Shown here: positions 50,383 to 58,240 of the stretch, piece after piece
Layout of the letters: the number at the start of each line of letters is the position of its first letter
How positions within the stretch are numbered: position 1 is the first letter of the stretch
Assembly: GCF_000403435.2 (NCBI RefSeq)
Contig: NZ_KE159707.1
Coordinates: 64,274 to 128,273 of the forward strand
Length of the DNA: 64,000 nucleotides
Direction: 5' to 3'
Origin: Oscillibacter sp. 1-3
GTDB taxonomy: Bacteria > Bacillota > Clostridia > Oscillospirales > Oscillospiraceae
The notes under the pieces: model-generated
The model's input: the letters and a program-made list of their open reading frames with translations, nothing else
Database searches by the model: none
Told to the model about the DNA's origin: nothing
Position numbers and translations under genes: made by a program

Positions 50383-51207
50383 TTATCTTTCCATTTGGTG
50401 GCTGCGCTTGGAAGAGCGCTTTTTTTCGGAGGTTTTCTGCTGCTGGCCGTGACTTAACTCATCTAACTCATCCCGCAGCTTCTCCCACAGGGGGTTTATC
50501 TCCGTGGCAACGGTCCCACTGTCCGCGTCTAAATTGATATGGGCGGCAATAATGGGACTGTCCGGCATCAGCTGGGTCAGCTTTTCCACCATTTTAGGCT
50601 CTGGGTCAAGAATGACAGCAGTTTCCCATGGGTGGCGTATTTCCATATTGCAATCGAACTGTTGGATAGCCTCCGTTATCGTAACGCCGTTGTATACGGA
50701 GCGGGCTGTTGCGTTATACAGCAGCTCCAGGGGGTCGAACCGCCCAAAGTGGCGGGTATAGAACTGCGCTGCGCACCCGTTCTCATGCACAGTGCAGAGC
50801 GCCAGGGAGCTGATTTTGTCAGGGGCTTCCGGGGCGGTAAAACCTACGAAATAGTCCCAGGAATCCTCCTCGATCTCCTGCACCGGCGTATTTGTCTGCA
50901 AATAAATTGCCGCGCCTATCATCTCCCACGGCAGCATCCCTTTATTCGCAATTCCGCTCAGGTCGTACACACCTTGTAATGTATCCGGGGTAAAGTGACG
51001 GGAAATGAAGGAAAACGTATTGTACAGGTCCTCTTTCAGTCGGAGCCAGAGGCTGTTGCCAAAGTCCAGCAGATTTTTGCTGGCTTCTTCATTTGGGGAG
51101 GGAATGAGCGCGTTTATACGAGCGATAAATTCCTGACTGCTCATCTCGCAGGTTTCCTTTGGGGGACTTTTAGAGGACGAAGCGAAGCCGTCCGCATGCT
51201 GTTTCAT
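50383..51207 (-). CDS. Conserved accessory protein, PxEM family copy 3
   Basis: The 274-residue protein (start ATG 51,207; AAGGAGGT upstream) aligns with the protein at 23,525: FIARINALIPSPN, HFTPDTLQGVYDLSGIANKGMLPWEMIGAAIYLQTN, HFGRFDPLELLYNATARSVYNGVTI and NPLWEKLRDEL. It has an N-terminal extension of about 20 residues. It is a single-gene unit with its own terminator, away from the operon, yet it also ends in a basic Arg-finished tail (KKRSSKRSHQMER). Function is unknown. Confidence 0.65.
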   Translation of the reverse strand: MKQHADGFASSSKSPPKETCEMSSQEFIARINALIPSPNEEASKNLLDFGNSLWLRLKEDLYNTFSFISRHFTPDTLQGVYDLSGIANKGMLPWEMIGAAIYLQTNTPVQEIEEDSWDYFVGFTAPEAPDKISSLALCTVHENGCAAQFYTRHFGRFDPLELLYNATARSVYNGVTITEAIQQFDCNMEIRHPWETAVILDPEPKMVEKLTQLMPDSPIIAAHINLDADSGTVATEINPLWEKLRDELDELSHGQQQKTSEKKRSSKRSHQMER

Positions 51208-51232
51208 AATGTTGATTACCTCCTTCTGAAAT

Positions 51233-51285
51233 GCAAAAGAGGCGGAGCATCCCAAGTCAGGAATGCTCCGCCTCACCTCTTTTGC
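51233..51285 (-). promoter_or_regulatory. Long leader hairpin before the gene at 50,383
   Basis: GCAAAAGA+GGCGGAGCAT at 51,233-51,250 pairs with ATGCTCCGCC and TCTTTTGC at 51,262-51,285 across a small loop, with one bulge of five bases. On the minus strand the end reads CTCTTTTGC, a weak T-tract, just upstream of the Shine-Dalgarno. It could be an attenuator or a terminator of upstream transcription. Confidence 0.5.
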
Positions 51286-51357
51286 TGTTATCTGTAAACA
51301 ACCTGCTCCAGCCCTTCGCCCTCGGTTATTGGATGCGTTTGACTTATAGATTTTGGC

Positions 51358-51387
51358 TTGTCCGGCTTGGGCTGGGTATGCTATGAT
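51358..51387 (+). promoter_or_regulatory. Promoter of the Y-family polymerase gene
   Basis: TTGTCC (51,358-51,363) and TATGAT (51,382-51,387) with an 18-base spacer, 37 bases before the ATG. I saw no clear LexA-type operator by eye. Confidence 0.45.
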
Positions 51388-51423
51388 AGAGGTGTGAAAG
51401 CCATTCAGGAAGGAGGCCCCGCG

Positions 51424-52935
51424 ATGGAAGACCGTACTTATCTCGCCATCGATTTAAAATCCTTTTACGCCAGCGTCGAATGCGTCGAGCGGGGCCTCGA
51501 TCCCCTCACCACCAACCTTGTGGTGGCGGACCTGCGCCGCACGGAAAAGACCATCTGCCTCGCCGTGACGCCCTCCCTGAAAGCCTGGGGCATCTCCGGC
51601 CGGGCGCGGCTGTTTGAAGTCATCCAGCGGGTCAAGGAGGTCAACGCTCAGCGGCTCCGTTCCGCGCCGGGGAGGCAGTTTGCCGGCTCCTCCTCCAGCG
51701 ATATTGAATTGAAGGCCAATCCGGCTTTGGCGGTGGATTATATCGTGGCTCCGCCCCGGATGGCTCATTACATGGAGTGGAGTACAAAAGTATACAATGT
51801 CTATCTCAAATATATCGCGCCGGAGGACATTCACAACTACTCCATCGACGAGGTCCTGATGGACGTGACCAACTATCTGGGAACCTATAGGCTCAGTGCC
51901 CGGGAGCTGGCTATGAAAATGATTCTGGACGTTCTGGAAACCACCGGCATCACCGCCACGGCGGGCATCGGCTCCAACCTGTACCTCTGCAAAGTGGCCA
52001 TGGATATTGTGGCCAAGCATATCCACCCGGACGTCAACGGCGTGCGCATCGCCAAGCTGGACGAGCGCAGCTACCGGCATCTGCTGTGGGATCACCGGCC
52101 CCTCACCGATTTCTGGCGGGTGGGCGGGGGTTATGCCCGGAAGCTGGAAGCCAACGGCCTGTACACCATGGGGGACATCGCCCGCTGTTCCCTGGGCGGT
52201 CCGAGTGATTTTTATAATGAGGATTTGCTGTACAAGCTGTTTGGAATCAACGCAGAGCTGCTGATTGACCACGCCTGGGGTTGGGAGCCCTGTGCCATGG
52301 CGGACGTTAAGGCGTACCAGCCGGAGAGCAAGAGCATCGGCTCCGGGCAGGTTCTCCAGCATCCCTACAGCTATGAGAAAACCCGGCTGGTGGTACGGGA
52401 GATGGCGGATCAGCTATCTCTGGACCTGGTGGACAAGGGACTGGTCACCAGCCAGCTGGTGCTGACGGTGGGCTATGACCGGGAAAGTCTGAATGGACGG
52501 GGCTATAAAGGGGAGGTAACGGCGGACCGCTATGGGCGGGCCGTACCCAAACACGCCCACGGCACCGCGAATCTGGGGGATTATACCGCCTCCACGAAGC
52601 GCATGATCTCCGCTGCTCTGGAGTTATTTGACCGCATCATCGACAGAAATCTGCTGGTACGCCGTCTGTACCTCACCGCCACTTGTGTGGCAAACGAGAC
52701 GGAGGTTTCGGAGAAAATGGCCTTTGAACAGCTGGATCTGTTCACGGACTACCACACCGTTCAGGAACAGCAGGTCCGGGAGGCTGCGAAGCTGGAGCGG
52801 GAGAAGAAGGTCCAGCGAACCATGCTGGACATCAAGAGGCGGTTTGGGAAAAACGCGATTTTGAAAGGCATGAATCTGGTGGAGGGAGCTACCGGGAAGG
52901 ACCGCAACGATACGATTGGAGGGCATCAGGCGTAA
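51424..52935 (+). CDS. Y-family (UmuC/ImpB-like) DNA polymerase
   Basis: The 503-residue protein has the Y-polymerase palm motif YLAIDLKSFYASVECVERG near residue 5, the catalytic YSIDEVLMDVT near residue 140, and helix-hairpin-helix segments (ATAGIGSNLYLCKVAMDIVAKH; WRVGGGYARKLEANGLYTMGDIA). It copies damaged DNA. It is followed at a one-base overlap by a YolD-like gene, an association common on Gram-positive mobile elements. The ATG is preceded by GGAGG; the upstream frame is not conserved. Confidence 0.92.
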   Translation: MEDRTYLAIDLKSFYASVECVERGLDPLTTNLVVADLRRTEKTICLAVTPSLKAWGISGRARLFEVIQRVKEVNAQRLRSAPGRQFAGSSSSDIELKANPALAVDYIVAPPRMAHYMEWSTKVYNVYLKYIAPEDIHNYSIDEVLMDVTNYLGTYRLSARELAMKMILDVLETTGITATAGIGSNLYLCKVAMDIVAKHIHPDVNGVRIAKLDERSYRHLLWDHRPLTDFWRVGGGYARKLEANGLYTMGDIARCSLGGPSDFYNEDLLYKLFGINAELLIDHAWGWEPCAMADVKAYQPESKSIGSGQVLQHPYSYEKTRLVVREMADQLSLDLVDKGLVTSQLVLTVGYDRESLNGRGYKGEVTADRYGRAVPKHAHGTANLGDYTASTKRMISAALELFDRIIDRNLLVRRLYLTATCVANETEVSEKMAFEQLDLFTDYHTVQEQQVREAAKLEREKKVQRTMLDIKRRFGKNAILKGMNLVEGATGKDRNDTIGGHQA

Positions 52936-53342
52936 TGGGGAAATATGACGATATCATCAACCTGCCGCACCACGTCTCCAGCGCCCATCCCCATATGCCC
53001 ATGCGGGACCGGGCGGCGCAGTTTATGCCCTTCCGGGCTTTGACTGGCTATGAGGCCGCCGTCCACGAGACAGCCCGGCCGACAGATTCGAAGGCTGAGC
53101 TGACGGAAGATGAGAAGTCCCTCTTAGATTTGCGGCTGCAAGAGCTGGCGGACAGAATCACGGAGCATCCCAAGGTAACGCTGACCTATTTCCAGCCGGA
53201 TAAAAGGAAGGCCGGAGGCGTCTGCGTCACCATTACAGGGCGGCTCAAGAAATTCGATGAATATGAAGGCGAGCTGCTTTTATTGGGCGGAGAGCGCATT
53301 TTAATTGAGAACATCCTGTCGGTTCAGGCGGCAGAGGCGTGA
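52935..53342 (+). CDS. YolD-like protein
   Basis: The 135-residue protein has the YolD signature MPMRDRAAQFMPFRALTGYEAAVHE and a C-terminal beta region (VTLTYFQPDKRKAGGVCVTITGRLKKFDEYEGELLLL). YolD-like proteins are usually encoded with Y-family polymerases and are thought to take part in UmuD-like control. The ATG overlaps the polymerase stop (TAATG). Confidence 0.85.
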   Translation: MGKYDDIINLPHHVSSAHPHMPMRDRAAQFMPFRALTGYEAAVHETARPTDSKAELTEDEKSLLDLRLQELADRITEHPKVTLTYFQPDKRKAGGVCVTITGRLKKFDEYEGELLLLGGERILIENILSVQAAEA

Positions 53343-53350
53343 TTCGTGAA

Positions 53351-53391
53351 ACGCCCCCGGCATCCCAACCAGAGGATGCCGGGGGCGTTTT
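53351..53391 (+). terminator. Intrinsic terminator after yolD
   Basis: ACGCCCCCGGCATCC (53,351-53,365) pairs perfectly with GGATGCCGGGGGCGT (53,374-53,388), followed by TTTTG. The stem shares CCCGGCATCC with the terminator at 50,319, so the two are related copies. Confidence 0.85.
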
Positions 53392-53492
53392 GCTGGGCCA
53401 CACGGGGCCGCTGTGGCCCGTTAAGCCTTCTTCAGGGGCGGGGACTCCACCTCGGAGAAGGCGGCCTCACGGGGGCTGACACTGGCTTCCTG

Positions 53493-53993
53493 TTAGTTAC
53501 CCCGAAACGCTGCCTGGACGCGCTCCAGCTGGCTCCGTAGATCCTGGACCCGCAGGAACCCGCCGCTGGGGGCCTTGGCGGTCAGGACCATATCATCCAG
53601 GCCGTCGATCTCCATGAGCAGCCGGACGGCTTCCAGCGTGGTCTGCCATTGGGCTTCTGTTGGCTGCCGTTGTGCCGCGGCCTTGAGGAGGATGCAGGAG
53701 GCGTCCAGCTGCATGATGGGGTCCGGTATTGCGCAGGGAACCTCCAGTTCCACCAGGGGCGTGGTTTGCTCATTTGTTTCAGCGAAGTGCCTGACCATCT
53801 CCATTTCCGAGTCGACCCATGCCAGAAGTGCGCCGCCATCACCCAGGTCTTCGCCGGCCAGTGCCAAGGCACCGCGGAGGGTGACGGCACTGGCCGGGAG
53901 CTGATCGAGGCCCTCCAGCATGGACACGGTTTCGCGGGCCAGCAGGGTACAGGCTTCTAGGATCGTGAGGGGCGTTCTGTTGTCGTTGTTCAT
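53493..53993 (-). CDS. Unknown accessory protein
   Basis: The 166-residue protein starts MNNDNRTPLTILEACTLLARETVSMLEGLDQLPASAVTL and is mostly helical (EVRL-type segments LEAVRLLMEIDGLDDMV). It ends DLRSQLERVQAAFRGN. I do not recognise the family. It is the second-last minus-strand gene of the element. The 208-base gap to the next gene (53,994-54,201) includes an inverted GC-rich segment near 54,160 but no clear promoter. Confidence 0.55.
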   Translation of the reverse strand: MNNDNRTPLTILEACTLLARETVSMLEGLDQLPASAVTLRGALALAGEDLGDGGALLAWVDSEMEMVRHFAETNEQTTPLVELEVPCAIPDPIMQLDASCILLKAAAQRQPTEAQWQTTLEAVRLLMEIDGLDDMVLTAKAPSGGFLRVQDLRSQLERVQAAFRGN

Positions 53994-54201
53994 TGTGAAA
54001 TTCCTTTCTTTCCTCGATTTTTTGGGGCGTGGCAACACCATGTCACACCTCTGCCGGAATATCCATTCATCAAGAGCAACGAAATATCTGTGCCATTTTT
54101 GACCATCCGGGAAAGCCGATGGACGGTGGAATCTTCTCTACTGCCATCAAAGAGAAGCACCGCGCCCCCGCAGGGCGGGGACGCGGCGGCGATGTGGTGA
54201 T

Positions 54202-54633
54202 TCAGGGCTTCTCGGGAGGCAGGTCCTCCTCGGGATCATCCTCCTCGGTGGTGGTCCCGGTGGGGCTGGCGCTGGCCATGGAGGCGTTGACCCGCTCGGC
54301 TTCCTCAGCGGCATCCTCCTCAGCTTCGATCAGCGCTTCCTCGATCAGGTTCAGCACGAACTCCCGCTGGGTCAGCTTCCTGCCGGTCCGCTGGGTTTCC
54401 CGCTCCAGGTGGGCCTTGATCCGCTGGAAGAGCTCCTCGGGGATCTGGAAGGCCATCGTTCTCGTATTGCCGCTCATAGTCGTCGTACCTCCGTTTTTCT
54501 TCAGATTGTAGTATTCGATCAGCAGGTTCGTGATGTATTCGCTGGTGGTCTGGCCCGCCGCCTCTCTGGCCTCGCTGACTTGCGCGTGGAGGCTGAGGGG
54601 CACCTGAGCGCAGAGGTTCTTTTTCTGTTCCAT
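54202..54633 (-). CDS. Ribbon-helix-helix-like DNA-binding protein
   Basis: The 143-residue protein begins MEQKKNLCAQVPLSLHAQVSEAREAAGQTTSEYITNLLIEYYNL and then repeats the pattern with TMAFQIPEELFQRIKAHLERETQRTGRKLTQREFVLNLIEEAL, giving two RHH-type DNA-binding units in tandem. The C-terminus is acidic (EEDDPEEDLPPEKP). Its place at the right edge suggests a regulator or excision/partition accessory. GGAGA precedes the ATG. Confidence 0.7.
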   Translation of the reverse strand: MEQKKNLCAQVPLSLHAQVSEAREAAGQTTSEYITNLLIEYYNLKKNGGTTTMSGNTRTMAFQIPEELFQRIKAHLERETQRTGRKLTQREFVLNLIEEALIEAEEDAAEEAERVNASMASASPTGTTTEEDDPEEDLPPEKP

Positions 54634-54773
54634 GCTGCCGTTCTCCTTCCCGTTTGTTGTAACGACAGTATAGCCGGAAAGCATTGAGAAAGCTATTACC
54701 AACACCACCGAAGAACGCTGAACACATGAAGCATAAGCAACAATGGCGGGAAGGGCCGTTCTGAAATGGAAAA

Positions 54774-54826
54774 CCTCCCTCGGAGCGGCTTGGGAGCTCC
54801 AGGGGAGGTGTGTTTTTCTTTTTTAG
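54774..54826 (+). terminator. Intrinsic terminator near the right end of the element
   Basis: CCTCCCT-c-GGAGC (54,774-54,786) pairs with GCTCC-AGGGGAGG (54,796-54,808), followed by TGTTTTTCTTTTTTAG. The gap 54,634-55,036 otherwise holds no gene; it probably contains the element-chromosome junction. Confidence 0.65.
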
Positions 54827-54973
54827 AGAGAGGCGGAGAGTTCGAGTCGAGCAGGCTGCTAAAAACTGCCAAAACAGCTCATTTTGCATCTCTGGTGCGT
54901 TATTTTTATTTTACGATACCAAATTCCACCAATCGCTTCTGATAATTTTCGTTTTTAGCAAAATCCGCTCTTT

Positions 54974-55015
54974 GCACGCAAAAATCCCGCACCGAAGTGC
55001 GGGATTTTTGCGTGC
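54974..55015 (-). terminator. Terminator of the tRNA-Leu gene (19-bp perfect stem)
   Basis: GCACGCAAAAATCCCGCAC (54,974-54,992) pairs with its complement at 54,997-55,015 across a CGAA loop. It follows the tRNA on the minus strand by about 21 bases; the T-rich arm can act as the release tract. Confidence 0.75.
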
Positions 55016-55036
55016 ATCTCGTTTGTCAACGAAACT

Positions 55037-55121
55037 TGGTGCACCCGAGGGGACTCGAACCCCTACTCGTCGCCGAAATGGAACCTAAATCCATCGTGTA
55101 TACCAGTTTCACCACGGGTGC
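55037..55121 (-). tRNA. tRNA-Leu (TAG anticodon)
   Basis: The 85-base gene has acceptor arms GCACCCG/CGGGTGC, an anticodon stem ATGGA/TCCAT around loop TTTAGGT (anticodon TAG), a T-arm AGGGG-TTCGAGT-CCCCT, a shortened type II variable region, and an encoded CCA. Its 3' end faces the conjugative element, a common arrangement for tRNA-associated integration, but no direct repeat can be checked because the other end of the element is outside the window. Confidence 0.93.
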
Positions 55122-55261
55122 GTATCTATTTTACATTTGCAGATTATTTTATTCTATCTTATTTAATAAAAGCTTTCACTAAAGTGACATCTCCTAGATA
55201 ATGTCTACAGGAATTACGCGCAGATAGCAGTCCAAACGGCGATACAACGAACCTATACCGC

Positions 55262-55602
55262 TCAGTTCTGGACTGATTCCAATTGCCGCCCTTTGATCCT
55301 GCCGCGTGGGGATGTAAGTCTGATATGGTTCGCATCAATCATCCGCCATTCACAGTCTGACCCACCAATCAGAATTTCAAACAGTTGTTCGCCGATACTT
55401 TTCCTCCACATCGGATAAACCTCTGATGCACGCTGCCCCATTCTCCGCAATCTGAAAGCAGATCACGCAAAGGCGCTCCGGCACAACAGCCTCAGAACAC
55501 TGTGTTGATAAAACGCCGCTTATCCTGGGCGATTTCTCCCCATTGGTCCCGCTATCCCGGTAAATGCGGCTCCATCAGCGCCCACATCTCATCACTTATG
55601 TC
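55262..55602 (-). pseudogene. IS5-family transposase remnant
   Basis: Reading the minus strand gives DEMWALMEPHLPG, then a stop, RDQWGEIAQDKRRFINTVF, a stop, GCCAGAPLRDL, a frameshift and GSVHQRF-like then EWRMIDANHIRL: the beginning of an IS5/IS427-type transposase broken by stops and frame changes. No terminal inverted repeat is visible. The gap 55,122-55,858 contains otherwise only an AT-rich stretch and the hairpin below. Confidence 0.65.
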
Positions 55603-55720
55603 AGTCGTTGATCGGAAGCTTCTATTTCTCCTCCCCCTTCGTTCTCTGGGCAATTCTACTTTTTCACTTTCCTTTGGACTTGTGCCGACACGATCTCAAT
55701 CTCACATGCCTGCCAACTCC

Positions 55721-55750
55721 AACCCCGCCGCTTATACAAGCGGCGGGGTT
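55721..55750. repeat. Inverted repeat upstream of pyridoxamine kinase
   Basis: AACCCCGCCGCTT (55,721-55,733) and AAGCGGCGGGGTT (55,738-55,750) form a perfect 13-bp stem with loop ATAC. No T-run follows on either strand; it could be the relic of a terminator. Confidence 0.5.
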
Positions 55751-55858
55751 GCGCCGGAAAGCCGCGTATGATATGATAATCTGGAATTTATTATACCACG
55801 GCTTTTCCGGCAAGACAACAGCAAAATCCTTTATTCCACAGAAAAGAGGAATCCCATC

Positions 55859-56719
55859 ATGTCTACACCCTGTGTTACCGCTATCCACGATCTCTCCGGC
55901 TTCGGCCGCTGCTCCCTGACTGTGGCCCTTCCCATTCTCTCCGCCATGGGGGTTCAGTGCTGTCCTCTGCCAACCGCCTTCCTCTCCACCCACACCGGCG
56001 GCTTTGAGGGGTTCACCTTTCTGGACATGACCGACGAGATGCCCAAAACCGCCCGTCACTGGAAGTCCCTGGGGCTGCGGTTTGACGCCGTGTACAGCGG
56101 GTTTCTCGGCAGCGGGCGGCAGATCGGCGTAGTGGAGGACTTCATCCGGGACTTCCGGGGAGACGGCGTTGTAGTTGTGGACCCGGTGATGGGGGACGGC
56201 GGCGCGGTCTACCAGACCTATACGCCGGAGATGTGCGCCGGGATGGCCCGCCTGGCGGAGCAGGCCGACGTCATCACTCCCAACCTGACAGAGGCCGCTC
56301 TGCTGCTGGGCATCCCCTATGCGGAGCTTCCCTCCGGGGAGGACGGCTGCCGGGCCATTGTGGAGCGGCTGAGCCTGGAGGGGCGGCGCTCCGTGGTGCT
56401 CACCGGGGCCAGTCTGGAGCCGGGCAGCACCGGGGCCATGTGCTTCGACGCCTCCACCGGGCGGACGGAGGCTGTCCAGACCCGGCGGGTGGACCGGGAA
56501 TTCCACGGCACCGGCGACGTGTTCTCCAGCGTTCTCACCGGGGCGCTGGTGCGGGGGTCATCCCTGGTGGAGGCCGCCCGGGCGGCGGTGGAGTTCGTCC
56601 GGGCCTGTGCGGAGCGGACGGCGGCGCAGGACCTGCCCATGCGGGAGGGTGTGGACTTCGAGCCCTTGCTGGGCCTGCTGGCAAGGCCGGTGGCCTCTCC
56701 CCTGGATGGGCTGTCCTGA
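55859..56719 (+). CDS. pdxY: Pyridoxamine/pyridoxal kinase
   Basis: The 286-residue ribokinase-fold enzyme phosphorylates vitamin B6 forms. It begins VTAIHDLSGFGRCSLTVALPILSAMG, has the substrate region THTGGFEGFTF, VVDPVMGDGGAVY, and the anion-hole motif HGTGDVFSSVLTGAL. Length and motifs match PdxY/PdxK-like pyridoxamine kinases of Clostridia. It is the first chromosomal gene past the element, and a promoter in the AT-rich stretch before it is likely. Confidence 0.88.
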   Translation: MSTPCVTAIHDLSGFGRCSLTVALPILSAMGVQCCPLPTAFLSTHTGGFEGFTFLDMTDEMPKTARHWKSLGLRFDAVYSGFLGSGRQIGVVEDFIRDFRGDGVVVVDPVMGDGGAVYQTYTPEMCAGMARLAEQADVITPNLTEAALLLGIPYAELPSGEDGCRAIVERLSLEGRRSVVLTGASLEPGSTGAMCFDASTGRTEAVQTRRVDREFHGTGDVFSSVLTGALVRGSSLVEAARAAVEFVRACAERTAAQDLPMREGVDFEPLLGLLARPVASPLDGLS

Positions 56720-56825
56720 CCGCGCCCGCAGGCCGCGGCGGGGTCCGCGTCGAAAGGGGCGGCTCAGGGGACGGTTTTCCCGCAAAATGTTCCGCGGCCC
56801 AATTGGCCTATTTGGAGGAATGAAC

Positions 56826-57506
56826 ATGATTAACCGGCGGAGTGCCTATATCATGATGTCCATTGTGATATTTTCCGTTTTCGTCAACCTGGTCGATGCC
56901 GTTGTACACCCGGATTATTTCCTCAAAATTCCCATTAAGATCCTCTTTTTTCTGGGTCTCCCCATGGTGTTTTTTCTGGCCAACAAGGCGGAGTTCCGGG
57001 AATTCAGACGATTATTCGCGTTCAAAAAGGGCGGGATTCTCAAGCCGCTCCTATTGGGGGCCGCGATTTATGCTGTGATCGTACTGGGGTATTTTTTGAC
57101 GAGAGATCTCATAGACTTCTCCAATGTCACCTCCAATTTGACAAAGAGTATGGGGATCACGGCCAACAACTTTATCTATGTATCCCTGTATATCTCCCTG
57201 ATGAATTCGTTTTTGGAGGAGTTCTTTTTCAGGGGCTACGGCTTTATCACCCTGAAAAACTATACAAGCCGGAAATTTGCCTATGGCTTCAGCGCTCTGA
57301 TCTTCGCAGTCTATCACGTTGGGATGCTGGCCGGAATGTTCCGCGCGGGGGCTCTGTGCCTGCTGCTCCTGGGACTGATGGCGGGGGGCTGTATATTCAA
57401 TTACCTGAACGAGCTGACCGGCACGATCTACCCCTCCTGGTTTGTCCATATGTTCGCCAACTTTGCCATCAACACGGTGGGATTTATTTTATTTGGCATC
57501 CTGTAA
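56826..57506 (+). CDS. CPBP-family intramembrane metalloprotease
   Basis: The 226-residue membrane protein has several hydrophobic helices and the CPBP motifs LEEFFFRGYGF (Glu-Glu-x-x-x-Arg) and IFAVYHVGM, then FVHMFANFAIN. Such proteases are related to Rce1/CAAX enzymes and are often linked to bacteriocin immunity or protein processing. The ATG at 56,826 has GGAGG at a suitable distance; the ATG at 56,820 is too close. Confidence 0.88.
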   Translation: MINRRSAYIMMSIVIFSVFVNLVDAVVHPDYFLKIPIKILFFLGLPMVFFLANKAEFREFRRLFAFKKGGILKPLLLGAAIYAVIVLGYFLTRDLIDFSNVTSNLTKSMGITANNFIYVSLYISLMNSFLEEFFFRGYGFITLKNYTSRKFAYGFSALIFAVYHVGMLAGMFRAGALCLLLLGLMAGGCIFNYLNELTGTIYPSWFVHMFANFAINTVGFILFGIL

Positions 57507-57609
57507 AATGTGTAAAATCACGGCCCCTCCGGCGGAAAACGCTGTACATCCCCGCGGCGCTGTGCTATAATCTATCAACTTGAATTTTTCTGGAAATGAG
57601 GGAAACACC

Positions 57610-58236
57610 ATGAGCGGTGAGATGCGCACCTTCGGCTACCTCTGCCCCAAGTGCGGCAAGACGGTGACGGCCGCCCGGTCTGTCTTTGCGCTGGAGGCCT
57701 CCAACGCGGAGATCGAGTGCGGCTGCGGGGAATCCGCCCTGCGGGCGGAGTTCGACGGGGAGCGATACCGGTTCTACGTCCCCTGTGGCCTCTGCGGCGA
57801 GACCCACACGGCGGCGTGCCCGCCGGAGCGGGTCCTGCGGGGCGCCACCGCCCTGGGCTGTGCGAAGTCAAAGCAGTTTTGCTGCTTCATCGGCCCGGAG
57901 GGCACGGTGGAGAAAAATCTGCGGGAGCTGGAGATTCTGGCCGAAAAGGAAAAGCGGCAGGAATCGGAGGGCGGCGAGGCGTTTCTGGACAGCGTCATCA
58001 TGTACGAGGTCCTCTCCGAGCTCAAGGACATCGCCTCCCGGGAAAATGGAATCACCTGCGGCTGCGGCGGCGTACAATACGGCATGGAGATCCGCCGCTC
58101 CGCCGTGGACCTCATCTGCCGCCGCTGCGGCGCCAAGCTGCGCGTTCCCGCCGCTACGGACCGGGACCTGGACGACCTGTGCTGTCACATGAAGCTGGTT
58201 ATCCCCGGGACGCCCACCTCTACGGAAAGGACCTGA
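57610..58236 (+). CDS. Zinc-ribbon-containing conserved protein
   Basis: The 208-residue protein has CPKCGKTV at residues 13-20, ECGCGE, CGLCGETH, a coiled-coil-like EKNLRELEILAEKEKRQESEG segment and a second cysteine set, ITCGCGG, ICRRCGAKL and LCCHMKL. I recall such proteins from Oscillospiraceae genomes; function is unknown. It is four bases ahead of the CDF transporter and likely in one operon with it, so a role in metal binding is plausible. Confidence 0.65.
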   Translation: MSGEMRTFGYLCPKCGKTVTAARSVFALEASNAEIECGCGESALRAEFDGERYRFYVPCGLCGETHTAACPPERVLRGATALGCAKSKQFCCFIGPEGTVEKNLRELEILAEKEKRQESEGGEAFLDSVIMYEVLSELKDIASRENGITCGCGGVQYGMEIRRSAVDLICRRCGAKLRVPAATDRDLDDLCCHMKLVIPGTPTSTERT

Positions 58237-58240
58237 TTCC

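Noticed and set aside
54839-54850. GTTCGAGTC resembling the T-loop of a tRNA, considered as an att core
   Set aside because: It is inverted relative to the same motif in the tRNA-Leu gene and its flanks do not pair as a T-arm, so it is not a direct repeat and cannot be a normal att site.
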